This document shows positions 54,759-63,494 of a DNA stretch of 64,000 bases, one piece after another; the first letter of the stretch is position 1; each line of letters starts with the position of its first letter. A program made the translations under genes and the position numbers. The DNA lies in assembly GCF_951793255.1 (NCBI RefSeq), contig NZ_OX636706.1:2536001-2600000 (forward strand). Reading direction: 5' to 3'. The DNA is from Desulfovibrio piger. GTDB taxonomy: Bacteria > Desulfobacterota > Desulfovibrionia > Desulfovibrionales > Desulfovibrionaceae. Under the pieces are notes generated by a model, which was given only the letters and a program-made list of their open reading frames with translations, was not told where the DNA came from and made no database searches.

Positions 54759-56309
54759 ATGAAAAAGTCTGTTTTTCTTTTGCTGCTGTGCCTGCTGCTC
54801 CTGCCGCAGGGCAGCTATGCCGCTGACGCTCCGGCACCCTACGGAGCCAATCTTTTCCAGGGCAATTTCGGTCAGGGAGGAGCCGCCGGCGCCATCGCAC
54901 CGGGTGACAGGGTCGTCCTGCGCCTGTGGGGCGGGAGCCTCAATGTGGATACCATCCTCGAAGTCAGCCCTGCCGGCCAGCTGGACATCCCTGAAGTCGG
55001 CCAGCTCAACGTGACCGGTCTGGCCCAGGACAAATTGCAGGATGCCCTGCGCAGCAAGCTGGCGGCCTCCGGCCATGCCGACAGCCAGATCTATCTGGCC
55101 CCCATGGATGCGCAGCCCATCACCCTGTTCGTCACCGGCAATGTCCCCAAGCCCGGCCGCTACAGCGGTTCCGCGGCCGATCCCCTGCTGAGCTATCTGG
55201 ACAAGGCGGGCGGTATCGACGCCGGACGGGGCAGCTACAGGAACATCCAGGTCCGCCGCAACAATCAGGTCGTGACGACGGTGGACCTGTATCCCTTCAT
55301 CCGTGAAGGCAGCATGCCGCCCATCCGTTTCCAGAATGGCGACATCATCGTTGTCCCCGACAAGGGGCCCACGGTCACTGTCACGGGCAAGGTACGCACC
55401 AGCGCCCGCTTTGAGTTGCCGGAAGACAAGACCTCCGGGGCCAGCCTGCTGAAGCTGGTGGATCCGGACAGCAGTGCCTCGCATATCGCCATCAAGGGGG
55501 TCCGCAACGGCAAGCCCTACAATACCTATCTGCCCCTTGGCGAACTGGCCAGCCTGCAGCTGGCGGACGGTGACAGCATCGAGCTGCTGGCGGATGCCGC
55601 AGGCAATACCATAACGGTCACGGTGCAAGGAGCCGTGCGCGGTGCCAGCCGCTTTCCCGTGCGCCGCGGGGCACGCCTGGATGAAGTGCGCAACTTTATC
55701 GCTGTCGAACAGGGACGTGCTGATCTGAACGGCATGTACATCAAGCGCAAGAGCGTGGCCGAACGCCAGAAGAAAGCCATCGCCGACAGCCTGCGCCGCC
55801 TGGAAGAATCCGCCCTTACCGCTTCGTCGGCCAGCACGGAAGAGTCCCAGATCCGCGCCAAGGAAGCGGAGATGATCGCCAAATTCGTGGAGCGGGCCAA
55901 AGCCGTGGAACCGGAAGGTGTCGTCGTCCTGAGCGACGGCCAGAAGATCGGCGACATCACGCTGGAAGATGGCGATGTCATCGTCATCCCGGCCAAGAGC
56001 GATGTGGTCCTCGTTAGTGGTGAAGTCATGATGCCCCAGGCCATGCTCTGGAGCAAAAACAATGATCTGGACGATTACATCAAGGGAGCCGGCGGCTATA
56101 ACAGCCGCGCGGACCAGGATACCGTGCTTGTCATGCATCCCAACGGCTCGGTGAGCCATGATGGCGACAATATCCGGCCCGGGGACCAGATCCTTGTGAT
56201 GCCGCGGGTGGCCTCCAAGAACATGCAGGCCGTCAAGGACATCTCGCAGGTCATGATGCAGGTGGCCGTGTCTGCCCGTGCCATCCTGGGCCTGCCCACC
56301 CTCTATTAA
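54759..56309 (+). CDS. Wza-type polysaccharide export protein
   Basis: 516 residues with signal peptide, PES domain (IAPGDRVVLRLWGGSLNVDTILEVSPAGQLDIP) and several SLBB domains (ITLFVTGNVPKPGRY, VTVTGKVRTSARF, VTVQGAVRGASRF, VLVSGEVMMPQAM). There are four SLBB-like repeats, more than the two usual in Wza. No lipobox, unlike Wza. It would form an outer-membrane export ring; no capsule genes are adjacent. Confidence 0.88.
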   Translation: MKKSVFLLLLCLLLLPQGSYAADAPAPYGANLFQGNFGQGGAAGAIAPGDRVVLRLWGGSLNVDTILEVSPAGQLDIPEVGQLNVTGLAQDKLQDALRSKLAASGHADSQIYLAPMDAQPITLFVTGNVPKPGRYSGSAADPLLSYLDKAGGIDAGRGSYRNIQVRRNNQVVTTVDLYPFIREGSMPPIRFQNGDIIVVPDKGPTVTVTGKVRTSARFELPEDKTSGASLLKLVDPDSSASHIAIKGVRNGKPYNTYLPLGELASLQLADGDSIELLADAAGNTITVTVQGAVRGASRFPVRRGARLDEVRNFIAVEQGRADLNGMYIKRKSVAERQKKAIADSLRRLEESALTASSASTEESQIRAKEAEMIAKFVERAKAVEPEGVVVLSDGQKIGDITLEDGDVIVIPAKSDVVLVSGEVMMPQAMLWSKNNDLDDYIKGAGGYNSRADQDTVLVMHPNGSVSHDGDNIRPGDQILVMPRVASKNMQAVKDISQVMMQVAVSARAILGLPTLY

Positions 56310-56332
56310 GCCTTCCCTCCTCTGCCGACACA

Positions 56333-56370
56333 AAAACAGCCCGCATGGTTCGCTCCATGCGGGCTGTTTT
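56333..56370 (+). terminator. Intrinsic terminator of export operon
   Basis: 16-bp perfect stem AAAACAGCCCGCATGG with CCATGCGGGCTGTTTT, 6-nt loop. Confidence 0.92.
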
Positions 56371-56411
56371 CGTAACCAGGGAAAGCAGCGGATAGTCTTG
56401 CCGGGCAGCCG

Positions 56412-56519
56412 TTATCCTGCCAGGAGCATCCCCACACCGGCGCACAGCAAGATGACGGCATGCATGGCGCCGGCCAGCGCCAGCACAAGCAGGAGAGCTG
56501 CTCTCTGATGCCGGTTCAC
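56412..56519 (-). CDS. Possible 35-residue membrane protein
   Basis: GTG 56519 (2 nt after the zinc-ribbon stop) to TAA 56412. Translation is Leu/Ala/Gly-rich with one long hydrophobic stretch (ALLLVLALAGAMHAVILL then GVGMLLAG). No good ribosome site; a coupling to the upstream gene is needed for it to be real. Confidence 0.4.
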   Translation of the reverse strand: MNRHQRAALLLVLALAGAMHAVILLCAGVGMLLAG

Positions 56520-56521
56520 GC

Positions 56522-56725
56522 CTAGATACGGTCGAAGTACAGGCCTTCGAGGAAGCGTTCCATAGCTTCATCTGCCTGACTGATGAACTGTTCCAGCGGG
56601 AAACGCTTGCCACAAAAAGGACAGCGCATGAAGGCCTCGTGGCAGGTACGCGCGATCTCCAGCTTGTGATCGCATTCAGGACAGGACAATGTCGTCTGGG
56701 CCTGCCGGGCTGCAAAATAAGACAT
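56522..56725 (-). CDS. Small zinc-ribbon protein
   Basis: 67 residues from ATG 56725 (GGAGG upstream). CPECDHKLE and CPFCGKRF form two CxxC knuckles spaced as in zinc ribbons. It lies alone on the minus strand. Function unknown, likely protein or nucleic-acid binding. Confidence 0.75.
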   Translation of the reverse strand: MSYFAARQAQTTLSCPECDHKLEIARTCHEAFMRCPFCGKRFPLEQFISQADEAMERFLEGLYFDRI

Positions 56726-56755
56726 GTTTCCTCCCTTGTGTGCTGAGGAACGCAC

Positions 56756-57275
56756 ACGATGCCGCCCCTTATGCCGGGACTGACAGCGGCTGTCAATTGT
56801 TCTTTTTTACACAGCCGCTTACCCGCTTTTCTGTGAAGATCAAAGCACAGGCGGTGCGGCTGGCCATGATTTACATGCTTAAAATATATTTAATAAATTC
56901 AAAACACTAAAAATAAACACCAGATCCGGGGATTGTCTTTTACCATCAGCCTGTGTCCAGAATGGTATCCAATTTTCCGGAATAGCGGGGAATTTGTTTT
57001 ATAAAATATATAATATATTGAAATAATTAAATTTTATTATCAAAGCGTGGCTTTATTGTTTAAAATTATCAAACAAAAATATTTTTTATTGAATTGACAA
57101 AACAGACCGCCTGACATGATAACTTTTTCACATAATGGCCGCGGGCAACGGCCATACAGGGAGAAAACAGCAGGGCGCATGGAATGCGGACAGACATGTC
57201 CCCTTCTGTATTGGATGACCGAAGGAACAGCCGCCTTTGGGCGGTATGTAGCGATCTCTCAAGAAGGAACTCATC
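56756..57275. other. AT-rich regulatory region before the SLC13 transporter
   Basis: 520 bases with no gene. It contains the promoter block at 57083-57105 and several A/T runs. On the left half I see nothing beyond AT-rich sequence. Confidence 0.6.
57083..57105 (+). promoter_or_regulatory. Promoter block of SLC13 transporter gene
   Basis: 23 bp centred on TTGACA (-35), 21/23 identical to 59804-59826 before the flavoprotein gene. ATCAAACA lies just upstream (57068) and its complement TGTTTGAT before the other copy. Likely LysR-controlled. Confidence 0.6.
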
Positions 57276-58739
57276 ATGGCTGGAAAAGAATCCACCCCCA
57301 AGCGCTTCTCGGCGCCTGCCTATTACCTGCACACTGTCGTCTGTCTGCTCATCATGTTCGGCTTTGGCCAGCTACCGCCCGTGGAACCGCTGACGCCCCT
57401 GGGGATGAATCTTATCGGTATCTTCCTGGGCGTGCTCTACGGCTGGGTCTGTATCGAGATCGTCTGGCCCAGCCTGGCCGGTCTGCTGGCCCTGATGCTC
57501 ATCGGCGGCATGAAGCCCATGATGCTGCTCAACAAGAGCTTCGGTGACCCTGTGGTCCAGATGATGTTCTTCATCTTCGTCTTCTGCGCCACCATCAGCC
57601 ATTATGGCCTGTCCAAGTTCATTTCCCTGTGGTTCATCACCCGCAAGTTCGTTGCCGGGCGGCCCTGGGTATTCACCTACACCTTCCTGGGCTCCATCTT
57701 CATCCTCGGCGGTCTGACCAGTGCCTCTCCGGCCGCCATCATCGGCTGGAGCATCCTGTACGGCGTGTGCGAAGTCTGCGGCTTCAAGAAAGGCGACGGT
57801 TACCCCACCATGATGGTGTTCGGTATCGTGTTCGCCGCCCAGGTGGGCATGTCCCTCATCCCCTTCAAGCAGGCCGCCCTGACCGTGTTCAGCGCCTATG
57901 AGACCATGTCCGGTGTGGGCATCGACTATGCCAAGTACATGCTCATCGCCCTGCTCATCTGCGCCGTGTGCTCGCTGCTCTTCATCGTCATGGGCAAGTA
58001 CATCTTCCGTCCCGACATGAGCAAGCTCGTCCATCTGGATGTGAGCAAGCTGGACAAGGACGGCAGCCTGGTCCTTTCCCGCGTGCAGAAGGTCATCCTG
58101 GCCTTCCTGTTCCTGCTGGTCATCCTGCTGCTGGCCCCCAACTTCATGCCCAAGGACTTCTTCCTGACCCGCTTCCTCAAGGGCATCGGCAATACCGGTA
58201 TCGTCATCCTGCTGGTGACGGTCATGGCGGCCATCAAAGTGGAAGGCAAGGCCCTGCTGAACTTCAAGGTCATGGTGGACTCCGGCGTCACCTGGGGCAT
58301 CGTGCTGCTGCTGGCCTTCGTGCAGCCCCTGTCCGGTGCCATGGCCAAGCCTGAAAGCGGCATCACTTCCTTCCTGATGATGGCGCTTGATCCCATCATC
58401 TCCGGCGGCACCCCGCTGACCTTTGCCCTGTTCCTGGGCCTGGCCGCTACCCTGCTGACCCAGGTCATGAACAACGGCGCCGTGGGTGTGGCCCTGATGC
58501 CCATTATCTACAGCTACTGCCAGGCGGCCAACGTCAGCCCCGAACTTCCGCTGATCATGGTGGTCATGGGCGTGCATTTTGCCTTCCTCACGCCTGCCGC
58601 CAGTGCCAGTGCGGCCCTGCTGCACGGCAACGAGTGGTCGGATTCCAAGGCCATCTGGAAGACGGCTCCTGCCGTCATCCTCATGTCCTATCTGGTCACC
58701 GCGGCCATCACGATCATCGTGGGCAAGGCTATCTTCTAA
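57276..58739 (+). CDS. SLC13/DASS-type anion transporter
   Basis: 487 residues with about 12 membrane helices. MNLIGIFLGVLYGWVCIEIVWPSLAGLLALMLIGG, ASPAAIIGWSILYGVCEV, and an NNGAVGVALMPIIYSYC motif near the C-terminus are the DASS/SLC13 signature. The family moves di- and tricarboxylates or sulfate with sodium. AAGGA precedes the ATG. It stands before the LysR gene and the flavoprotein pair. Confidence 0.85.
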   Translation: MAGKESTPKRFSAPAYYLHTVVCLLIMFGFGQLPPVEPLTPLGMNLIGIFLGVLYGWVCIEIVWPSLAGLLALMLIGGMKPMMLLNKSFGDPVVQMMFFIFVFCATISHYGLSKFISLWFITRKFVAGRPWVFTYTFLGSIFILGGLTSASPAAIIGWSILYGVCEVCGFKKGDGYPTMMVFGIVFAAQVGMSLIPFKQAALTVFSAYETMSGVGIDYAKYMLIALLICAVCSLLFIVMGKYIFRPDMSKLVHLDVSKLDKDGSLVLSRVQKVILAFLFLLVILLLAPNFMPKDFFLTRFLKGIGNTGIVILLVTVMAAIKVEGKALLNFKVMVDSGVTWGIVLLLAFVQPLSGAMAKPESGITSFLMMALDPIISGGTPLTFALFLGLAATLLTQVMNNGAVGVALMPIIYSYCQAANVSPELPLIMVVMGVHFAFLTPAASASAALLHGNEWSDSKAIWKTAPAVILMSYLVTAAITIIVGKAIF

Positions 58740-59764
58740 TCACCCTTGCGGGACGAAGCCTTCCTACGCGGGCGGGCAGCCTTGGGCTGCCCGCCTTTTT
58801 GCGTCTGTCCGGCAAGAAAGGTGGGGCCCAAAGGCTGGGCGGCAAGCTCGATGAAATGCCGCCGCAGGGCGTCCATCAAAGCCTGCGCCTGGGGGCTGAT
58901 ATGCTTGTGCCTGCGGACGAGTATGCCGTACAGCACGTTGGGCAGCAGGTGGTCCAGAGGACAGCTGACGATGGAGCTCCAGTCCGAACCAAACATGGTC
59001 GCCCGGTAGCACAGCTCGTCCATGATGGCCACCCCGACGTCGCAGCGGACGAACTGCATGATGAGGTGGTAGTTGTTGACGCTGATGACGGTGTTCTTTT
59101 GCAGGCGGCGTGCCGCATACTGCAGGGTCGGCGTCGGCTGCTCGCTCTCTTCCAGCGAAGTCTGAAAGATGACGAAGGGCAGACGTTCCAGATCCGCTTC
59201 GGTGGGGATGGGGGGGATGTCCCAGATGCTGTCCTTGCGCATGACCAGCAGGGGACGGGCCTTCAACAGGATCTCCATGGTATCCTGCTTGGGCAGGGCC
59301 GTCATGCCCGTCAGGCCGAAATCCAGACGGGATTCCTTGACCGCCTGGACGATCTCGGAGGAAAGGGCGCGCTGGATGCGGATGTTGACCTGGGGATTCT
59401 CCGCACGGAACGCGGCGATGGCGTCCACGGCCATGATGGCTACCGGCAGGGTCGCCCCCAGGAAGATGTCGCCCTGCAGGCGGCCGTCCGTGGTCCCGAC
59501 GGCGGAGCGCATGCTCTGCAGCGTCTCGAAGGTCGTAATGGTCCAGCCCAGCAGTTTTTTGCCTTCAGGGGTGATCTGAAGGCTTTTTTTGTACCTGTCG
59601 AACAGGACCGTGTTGAGCTCGGTCTCCAGCGAACGCAGCTGATAGCTTATCGTTGAGGGATTTCTGTGCATCAGTTCTGCGGCCCTGCGCACGCTCCCCG
59701 TTTTAGCGACATAATAAAACCCGCGTAACCATTGAAGAAAATCGCCATTCAACTCAGGAATCAT
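58736..59764 (-). CDS. LysR-family regulator
   Basis: 342 residues from ATG 59764 (GGAGG 5 nt upstream). Winged helix FYYVAKTGSVRRAAELMHRNPSTISYQLRSLETEL and a periplasmic-binding-like effector domain. The C-terminus carries an unusual basic tail (QKGGQPKAARPRRKASSRKGD). Its stop overlaps the transporter stop by 4 nt (convergent), and it is divergent from the flavoprotein gene. Confidence 0.92.
   Translation of the reverse strand: MIPELNGDFLQWLRGFYYVAKTGSVRRAAELMHRNPSTISYQLRSLETELNTVLFDRYKKSLQITPEGKKLLGWTITTFETLQSMRSAVGTTDGRLQGDIFLGATLPVAIMAVDAIAAFRAENPQVNIRIQRALSSEIVQAVKESRLDFGLTGMTALPKQDTMEILLKARPLLVMRKDSIWDIPPIPTEADLERLPFVIFQTSLEESEQPTPTLQYAARRLQKNTVISVNNYHLIMQFVRCDVGVAIMDELCYRATMFGSDWSSIVSCPLDHLLPNVLYGILVRRHKHISPQAQALMDALRRHFIELAAQPLGPTFLAGQTQKGGQPKAARPRRKASSRKGD
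58771..58800 (+). terminator. Transporter terminator lying inside the lysR coding end
   Basis: GGCGGGCAGCC-ttg-GGCTGCCCGCC then T5, 31 nt after the transporter stop. The same DNA encodes the basic tail of LysR on the other strand. Confidence 0.85.
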
Positions 59765-59803
59765 CACGCCCTCCAATGTTTGATTTTTTGAAACGATATT
59801 TGA

Positions 59804-59826
59804 TTTTTATTGATTTGACAATACAG
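59804..59826 (+). promoter_or_regulatory. Promoter block of the AprA-like flavoprotein gene
   Basis: 21/23 identical to 57083-57105 (TTGACA -35). It lies in the lysR-flavoprotein divergent region with TGTTTGAT nearby. Confidence 0.6.
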
Positions 59827-59932
59827 CCGTTTCGCATGATTTTTTATTCACAAACGCTGGGCCAGCCACTGAGGATTGCCCGACCGGCCCGGCGATGACT
59901 GTCCGCTAAAAAATCACAACCAGGATATTGCT

Positions 59933-61606
59933 ATGAAGATGACCAAACACCCTCTCGGCACGTTAGTGGAAACCGACGTGCTCGTGATCGGCTCCGGTGC
60001 TTCGGGCTGTGGTGCGGCGCTCGGCGCGCGTGACCAGGGCCTCGACGTAGTGCTGATGGACAAGGGCAAGCTGGAAAGCTCCGGCTGTATCGGCGGCGGC
60101 AATGACCACTATATGGCCGTCCTGGATGAGCCCGGTGAAGCCCACGACACCGTGGAAGACCTCATCAAGTTCTACGCCAAGCCCCTCAATGGCTGGTCGC
60201 CTGCCATGCTGCAGAACGGCTGGTACGCCCACATGAAATATTTTCTGGATGTGCTGGGCAAGGCTGGTGTGCAGTTCAGCAAGAAGGCTGACGGCACCTA
60301 CCTGCGCACCCAGGGTTTTGGTCAGCCCGGCCGCTGGTGGGTCCATATCGCCAACGGCATGACCATCAAACGCGCCATGGCCCGCATCGTGCGTGATGCT
60401 GGTATCAATACGCTCGACAACGTCATGGCGGTCAAGATCCTCACCGACAACGGCAAGGCCTGCGGTGCGCTGGGTTGGAATGTCCGCACCGGCGAATTCG
60501 TGCTGGTTCGCGCCAAGACCGTTGTTTCGGCCCAGGGTCGTTCGGCCACGCGCGGCACGGATAACTCCACCCACAATCCCTTCAACGTCTGGATGTACCC
60601 CTATAATACCAGCGCCGGTGTGGTGCTGGGCTATGATGTGGGCGCCGCCGTGACCGAACTGGACACCTATCAGCGTGCCACCATGCTGCCCAAGGGCTAC
60701 GGCTGCCCCGGCATGAACGGCATCAACAGCTCCGGTGCGCACGAAATCAACGCCCTTGGCGAACGCTTCATGGGCAAGTACGACCCCATGATGGAAAGCG
60801 GCGTGCGCAACAACCAGATCCAGGGCACCTTCCAGGAACAGATGGAGGGTTCCGGCCCGCCATTCTACATGGATATGCGCCATGTGGACAAGGATGTCGT
60901 GCATGAACTGCAGTACGTGCTCATGCCCGGCGACAAGGCCACCTTCGGTGACTGGGCCGACTGCACCGGCACCGACTTCCAGCACAAGCTGCTGGAAGTG
61001 GAGATCGGCGAGCTGATCTTCGGCGGCACCATCGCCGTCAACGACACCTTCGAAACCACTGTGCCCAACCTTTTCTGCGGCAGTATCTTCCTGTACTGCT
61101 CCGGCGCCATGTGCGGTGGCTACGAAGCCGGTCGCCAGGCCGGCATGCGTGCCGCCGGTATCATCGAAGCCGGCAAGATCAATGAAGATCTGGCCGCCAG
61201 CGTCAAGAAGGACGTGTTCGCTCCCATGCAGGTGCCCGCCGACGAAGGCGTCAGCTACAAGGAGATCGAACAGGCTACCCGGAACGTCATGAACTACTAC
61301 ATGGGCTTCCGCCGCTCCATGGCCGGCATGGCCCGCGCCCTGGAAAAGATCCGCTTCCTGTCCGGCCAGGCCGGCCGCCTGCACGCCGACACCCTGCGCG
61401 ATCTCATGCGCTGCCACGAATCCCGCGACATCCTGACGGTCTGTGAACTGGCCATCCAGGCCACCATGGAACGCAAGGAGACCGGCCGCTGTGTCTACAA
61501 GCTGCGGGATTACCCCGAGCTGAATCCCGACATGGCCAAGCCGCTGCTGCTGATCCGCGGTGAAGACGGCCCCCGTTTCCAGTGGGGCAAGGCGCCGCTG
61601 CTGTAA
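59933..61606 (+). CDS. AprA/fumarate-reductase-like FAD flavoprotein
   Basis: 557 residues from ATG 59933 (AGGAT 8 nt upstream). FAD motif VIGSGASGCGAALGARDQG at the N-terminus, LESSGCIGGGNDHYMAV, a TYQRATMLPKGYGCPG substrate-region and PPFYMDMRHV that align with adenylylsulfate reductase alpha; C-terminal FCGSIFLYCSGAMCGGYEAGRQAG is a second FAD contact. It lacks the AprB partner, and instead has the iron-sulfur flavoprotein at 61649 next to it. Likely a reductase or oxidase of an anion substrate; not sulfite by default. Confidence 0.85.
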   Translation: MKMTKHPLGTLVETDVLVIGSGASGCGAALGARDQGLDVVLMDKGKLESSGCIGGGNDHYMAVLDEPGEAHDTVEDLIKFYAKPLNGWSPAMLQNGWYAHMKYFLDVLGKAGVQFSKKADGTYLRTQGFGQPGRWWVHIANGMTIKRAMARIVRDAGINTLDNVMAVKILTDNGKACGALGWNVRTGEFVLVRAKTVVSAQGRSATRGTDNSTHNPFNVWMYPYNTSAGVVLGYDVGAAVTELDTYQRATMLPKGYGCPGMNGINSSGAHEINALGERFMGKYDPMMESGVRNNQIQGTFQEQMEGSGPPFYMDMRHVDKDVVHELQYVLMPGDKATFGDWADCTGTDFQHKLLEVEIGELIFGGTIAVNDTFETTVPNLFCGSIFLYCSGAMCGGYEAGRQAGMRAAGIIEAGKINEDLAASVKKDVFAPMQVPADEGVSYKEIEQATRNVMNYYMGFRRSMAGMARALEKIRFLSGQAGRLHADTLRDLMRCHESRDILTVCELAIQATMERKETGRCVYKLRDYPELNPDMAKPLLLIRGEDGPRFQWGKAPLL

Positions 61607-61648
61607 TGCCCGCGGCATCCTCATGCACTTTCCAAGGAGTTTGTAATC

Positions 61649-63349
61649 ATGCCCCCGAGATATAGCCGTGAAATAACGCGCCCCGTCGTGCTGGGCGCCC
61701 AGCTGAAAGAGCAGTTCCGCACCTCGCCCTGCGAAACTTCCTGCCCCATCGGCAATTCCATCCAGAAGATGAACTCGCTCATCGAAAAAGGCCAGTTCAC
61801 CGAAGCCCTGCGCTATCTGCGTGCCAAGAACCCCTTCCCGGGCATCACCGGCCGCGTCTGCCCCCACTTCTGCATGGATGCCTGCAACCGTAAGGAAATG
61901 GACGGCTGTCTGAACATCCGCGCCCTGGAACGCGCTGCCGAGACCTTTGCCGAACGCGGCAACGTCTTCTTCAAGCGTCGTCCCGCCACCGGCAAGAAAG
62001 CTGCCGTCATCGGCGGCGGCCCTGCCGGCCTGACGGCAGCCTACTTCCTGGCCCTGCTGGGCCACGAGGTCACCATCTACGAAGCCGAGCCCCTGCTGGG
62101 CGGCGTGCCCCGCTACGGCGTGCCGAACTTCCGTCTGCCCCGCGATGTGGTGGACCGCGAAGTGGGCCTGGTGCTGGAAGCCGGTGTGCGTGCCCGCGTC
62201 AACACCCGCGTGGGTGTGGACATCACCATGGAAGAGATCTCCGCCCGCTACGATGCCGTCATCGTGGCCACCGGTGTGCCCGCTGAAAACAGCCTGCCCA
62301 TCCCCGGCGCCGAAAAGGCCGTCAAGGCCGTGGAATTCCTGCGTGCCGCCGCTCTGGGCCAGAACACCGGCAAGATCGGCAAGAACGTCGTCATCATGGG
62401 CGGCGGCGGCGTGGCCTTCGACTGCGCCTTCACTGCCCGTCGCCTGGGTGCCGAGAACGTCCATGTGATCTGCCTGGAAAAGGCTGGTGAGATGCGCGCT
62501 CCTGCCGAAGACCTGGAACTGGCCGCCAAGGAAGGCGTGCATGTGCACAATTCCTGCACCATGTCCGCCATCCGTACCGAAGGCGACAAGGTCACCGGCG
62601 TGGATTACTTCGAAGTCAAGGACTGCCACTTCGACGAAAAGGGCAAGCTGACCCTGGAAGCCGTGCCCGGTGGCGAGCATGTCCTGGAATGCGACACCGT
62701 GATCTTTGCCGTGGGCATGAAGACCGACCTGGCCTTCCTGGGTGAAAACGCCGGTGGTCTGGAACTGACCCCCCGCAACTGGATCAAGGTGGACGAAAGC
62801 CAGCGTACCTCCAAGGCCGGTGTCTTCGCCGCCGGTGACGTGTCCGCCGGCCCCGCCTCCATCGCCCGCGCCGTGGGCGACGGCCGCCGTGCCGCCTTTG
62901 CCGTGCACCAGATGCTGACCGGCACCAGCAGCCGCGTCTATGCCCTGAACGAAGAAAACATGATCGAAGACTGCGACGCCATGGGCAGCGACACCGCTCC
63001 CTACGTGGTGCAGTACGCCGACATCTACGGCATCGCCCAGTATGGGAGCGTTCCTTCCGAAAAGGAAGCCGAAAATGCCTGTACCAAGGCTTTTGCCGAA
63101 CTCAACCTGGGTCTGACCATCGAACAGGCCCGGAAGGAAGCCGCCCGCTGCTTCCACTGCGGCCACTGCAAGGCCTGCGGTACCTGCGTCGAGGACTGCC
63201 CCGGCTATGTGCTGGAGATGCGTCCCTACCAAGAAGCGGAACGGCCCGAAATGGTCCATGGCGAAGAGTGCTGGCACTGCGCCAACTGCCGCACCAGCTG
63301 CCCCTGCAGCGCCATCGGCTTCACATTCCCCCTGTTTATGCAAGTCTAG
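61649..63349 (+). CDS. DsrL/GltD-like iron-sulfur flavoprotein
   Basis: 566 residues. N-terminal cysteine cluster SPCETSCPIGNSIQ and GRVCPHFCMDACNR, then a NAD(P)/FAD domain (VIGGGPAGLTAAYFLALLG, VIMGGGGVAFDCAFTARRLG, AAGDVSAGPASIARAVGDGRRAAFAV), and two C-terminal [4Fe-4S] motifs: CFHCGHCKACGTCVEDCPG and CWHCANCRTSCPC. This domain order is that of DsrL and the GltB-small-subunit family. It would deliver electrons from NAD(P)H or ferredoxin to the flavoprotein 42 nt upstream. Confidence 0.9.
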   Translation: MPPRYSREITRPVVLGAQLKEQFRTSPCETSCPIGNSIQKMNSLIEKGQFTEALRYLRAKNPFPGITGRVCPHFCMDACNRKEMDGCLNIRALERAAETFAERGNVFFKRRPATGKKAAVIGGGPAGLTAAYFLALLGHEVTIYEAEPLLGGVPRYGVPNFRLPRDVVDREVGLVLEAGVRARVNTRVGVDITMEEISARYDAVIVATGVPAENSLPIPGAEKAVKAVEFLRAAALGQNTGKIGKNVVIMGGGGVAFDCAFTARRLGAENVHVICLEKAGEMRAPAEDLELAAKEGVHVHNSCTMSAIRTEGDKVTGVDYFEVKDCHFDEKGKLTLEAVPGGEHVLECDTVIFAVGMKTDLAFLGENAGGLELTPRNWIKVDESQRTSKAGVFAAGDVSAGPASIARAVGDGRRAAFAVHQMLTGTSSRVYALNEENMIEDCDAMGSDTAPYVVQYADIYGIAQYGSVPSEKEAENACTKAFAELNLGLTIEQARKEAARCFHCGHCKACGTCVEDCPGYVLEMRPYQEAERPEMVHGEECWHCANCRTSCPCSAIGFTFPLFMQV

Positions 63350-63356
63350 CATGATG

Positions 63357-63388
63357 AAAAGGGCGGATCGCATGATCCGCCCTTTTTA
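63357..63388 (+). terminator. Intrinsic terminator of flavoprotein operon
   Basis: AAAAGGGCGGATC-gcat-GATCCGCCCTTTTT, 8 nt after the stop. Confidence 0.92.
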
Positions 63389-63397
63389 AGATTGCAC

Positions 63398-63439
63398 CAG
63401 ACCCCCTGAGGCGCCTTTTTCGCCTCCGGGTCTGTTTTT
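63398..63439 (+). terminator. Second tandem terminator
   Basis: CAGACCC...GAGGCG paired with CGCCTC...GGGTCTG then T5, just before the porin gene. Confidence 0.8.
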
Positions 63440-63494
63440 GTACCCAAGTTTCCGGGCTTTGCCCAAAAACTACTGTCTCTCTGGAGGAAGGATT

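Noticed and set aside
59963..63373. A 1136-codon open frame on the minus strand opposite the two flavoprotein genes
   Set aside because: It is a mirror of the strong C/G third-position bias of the plus-strand genes; its translation is His/Gly/Ala-rich without any recognisable domain.
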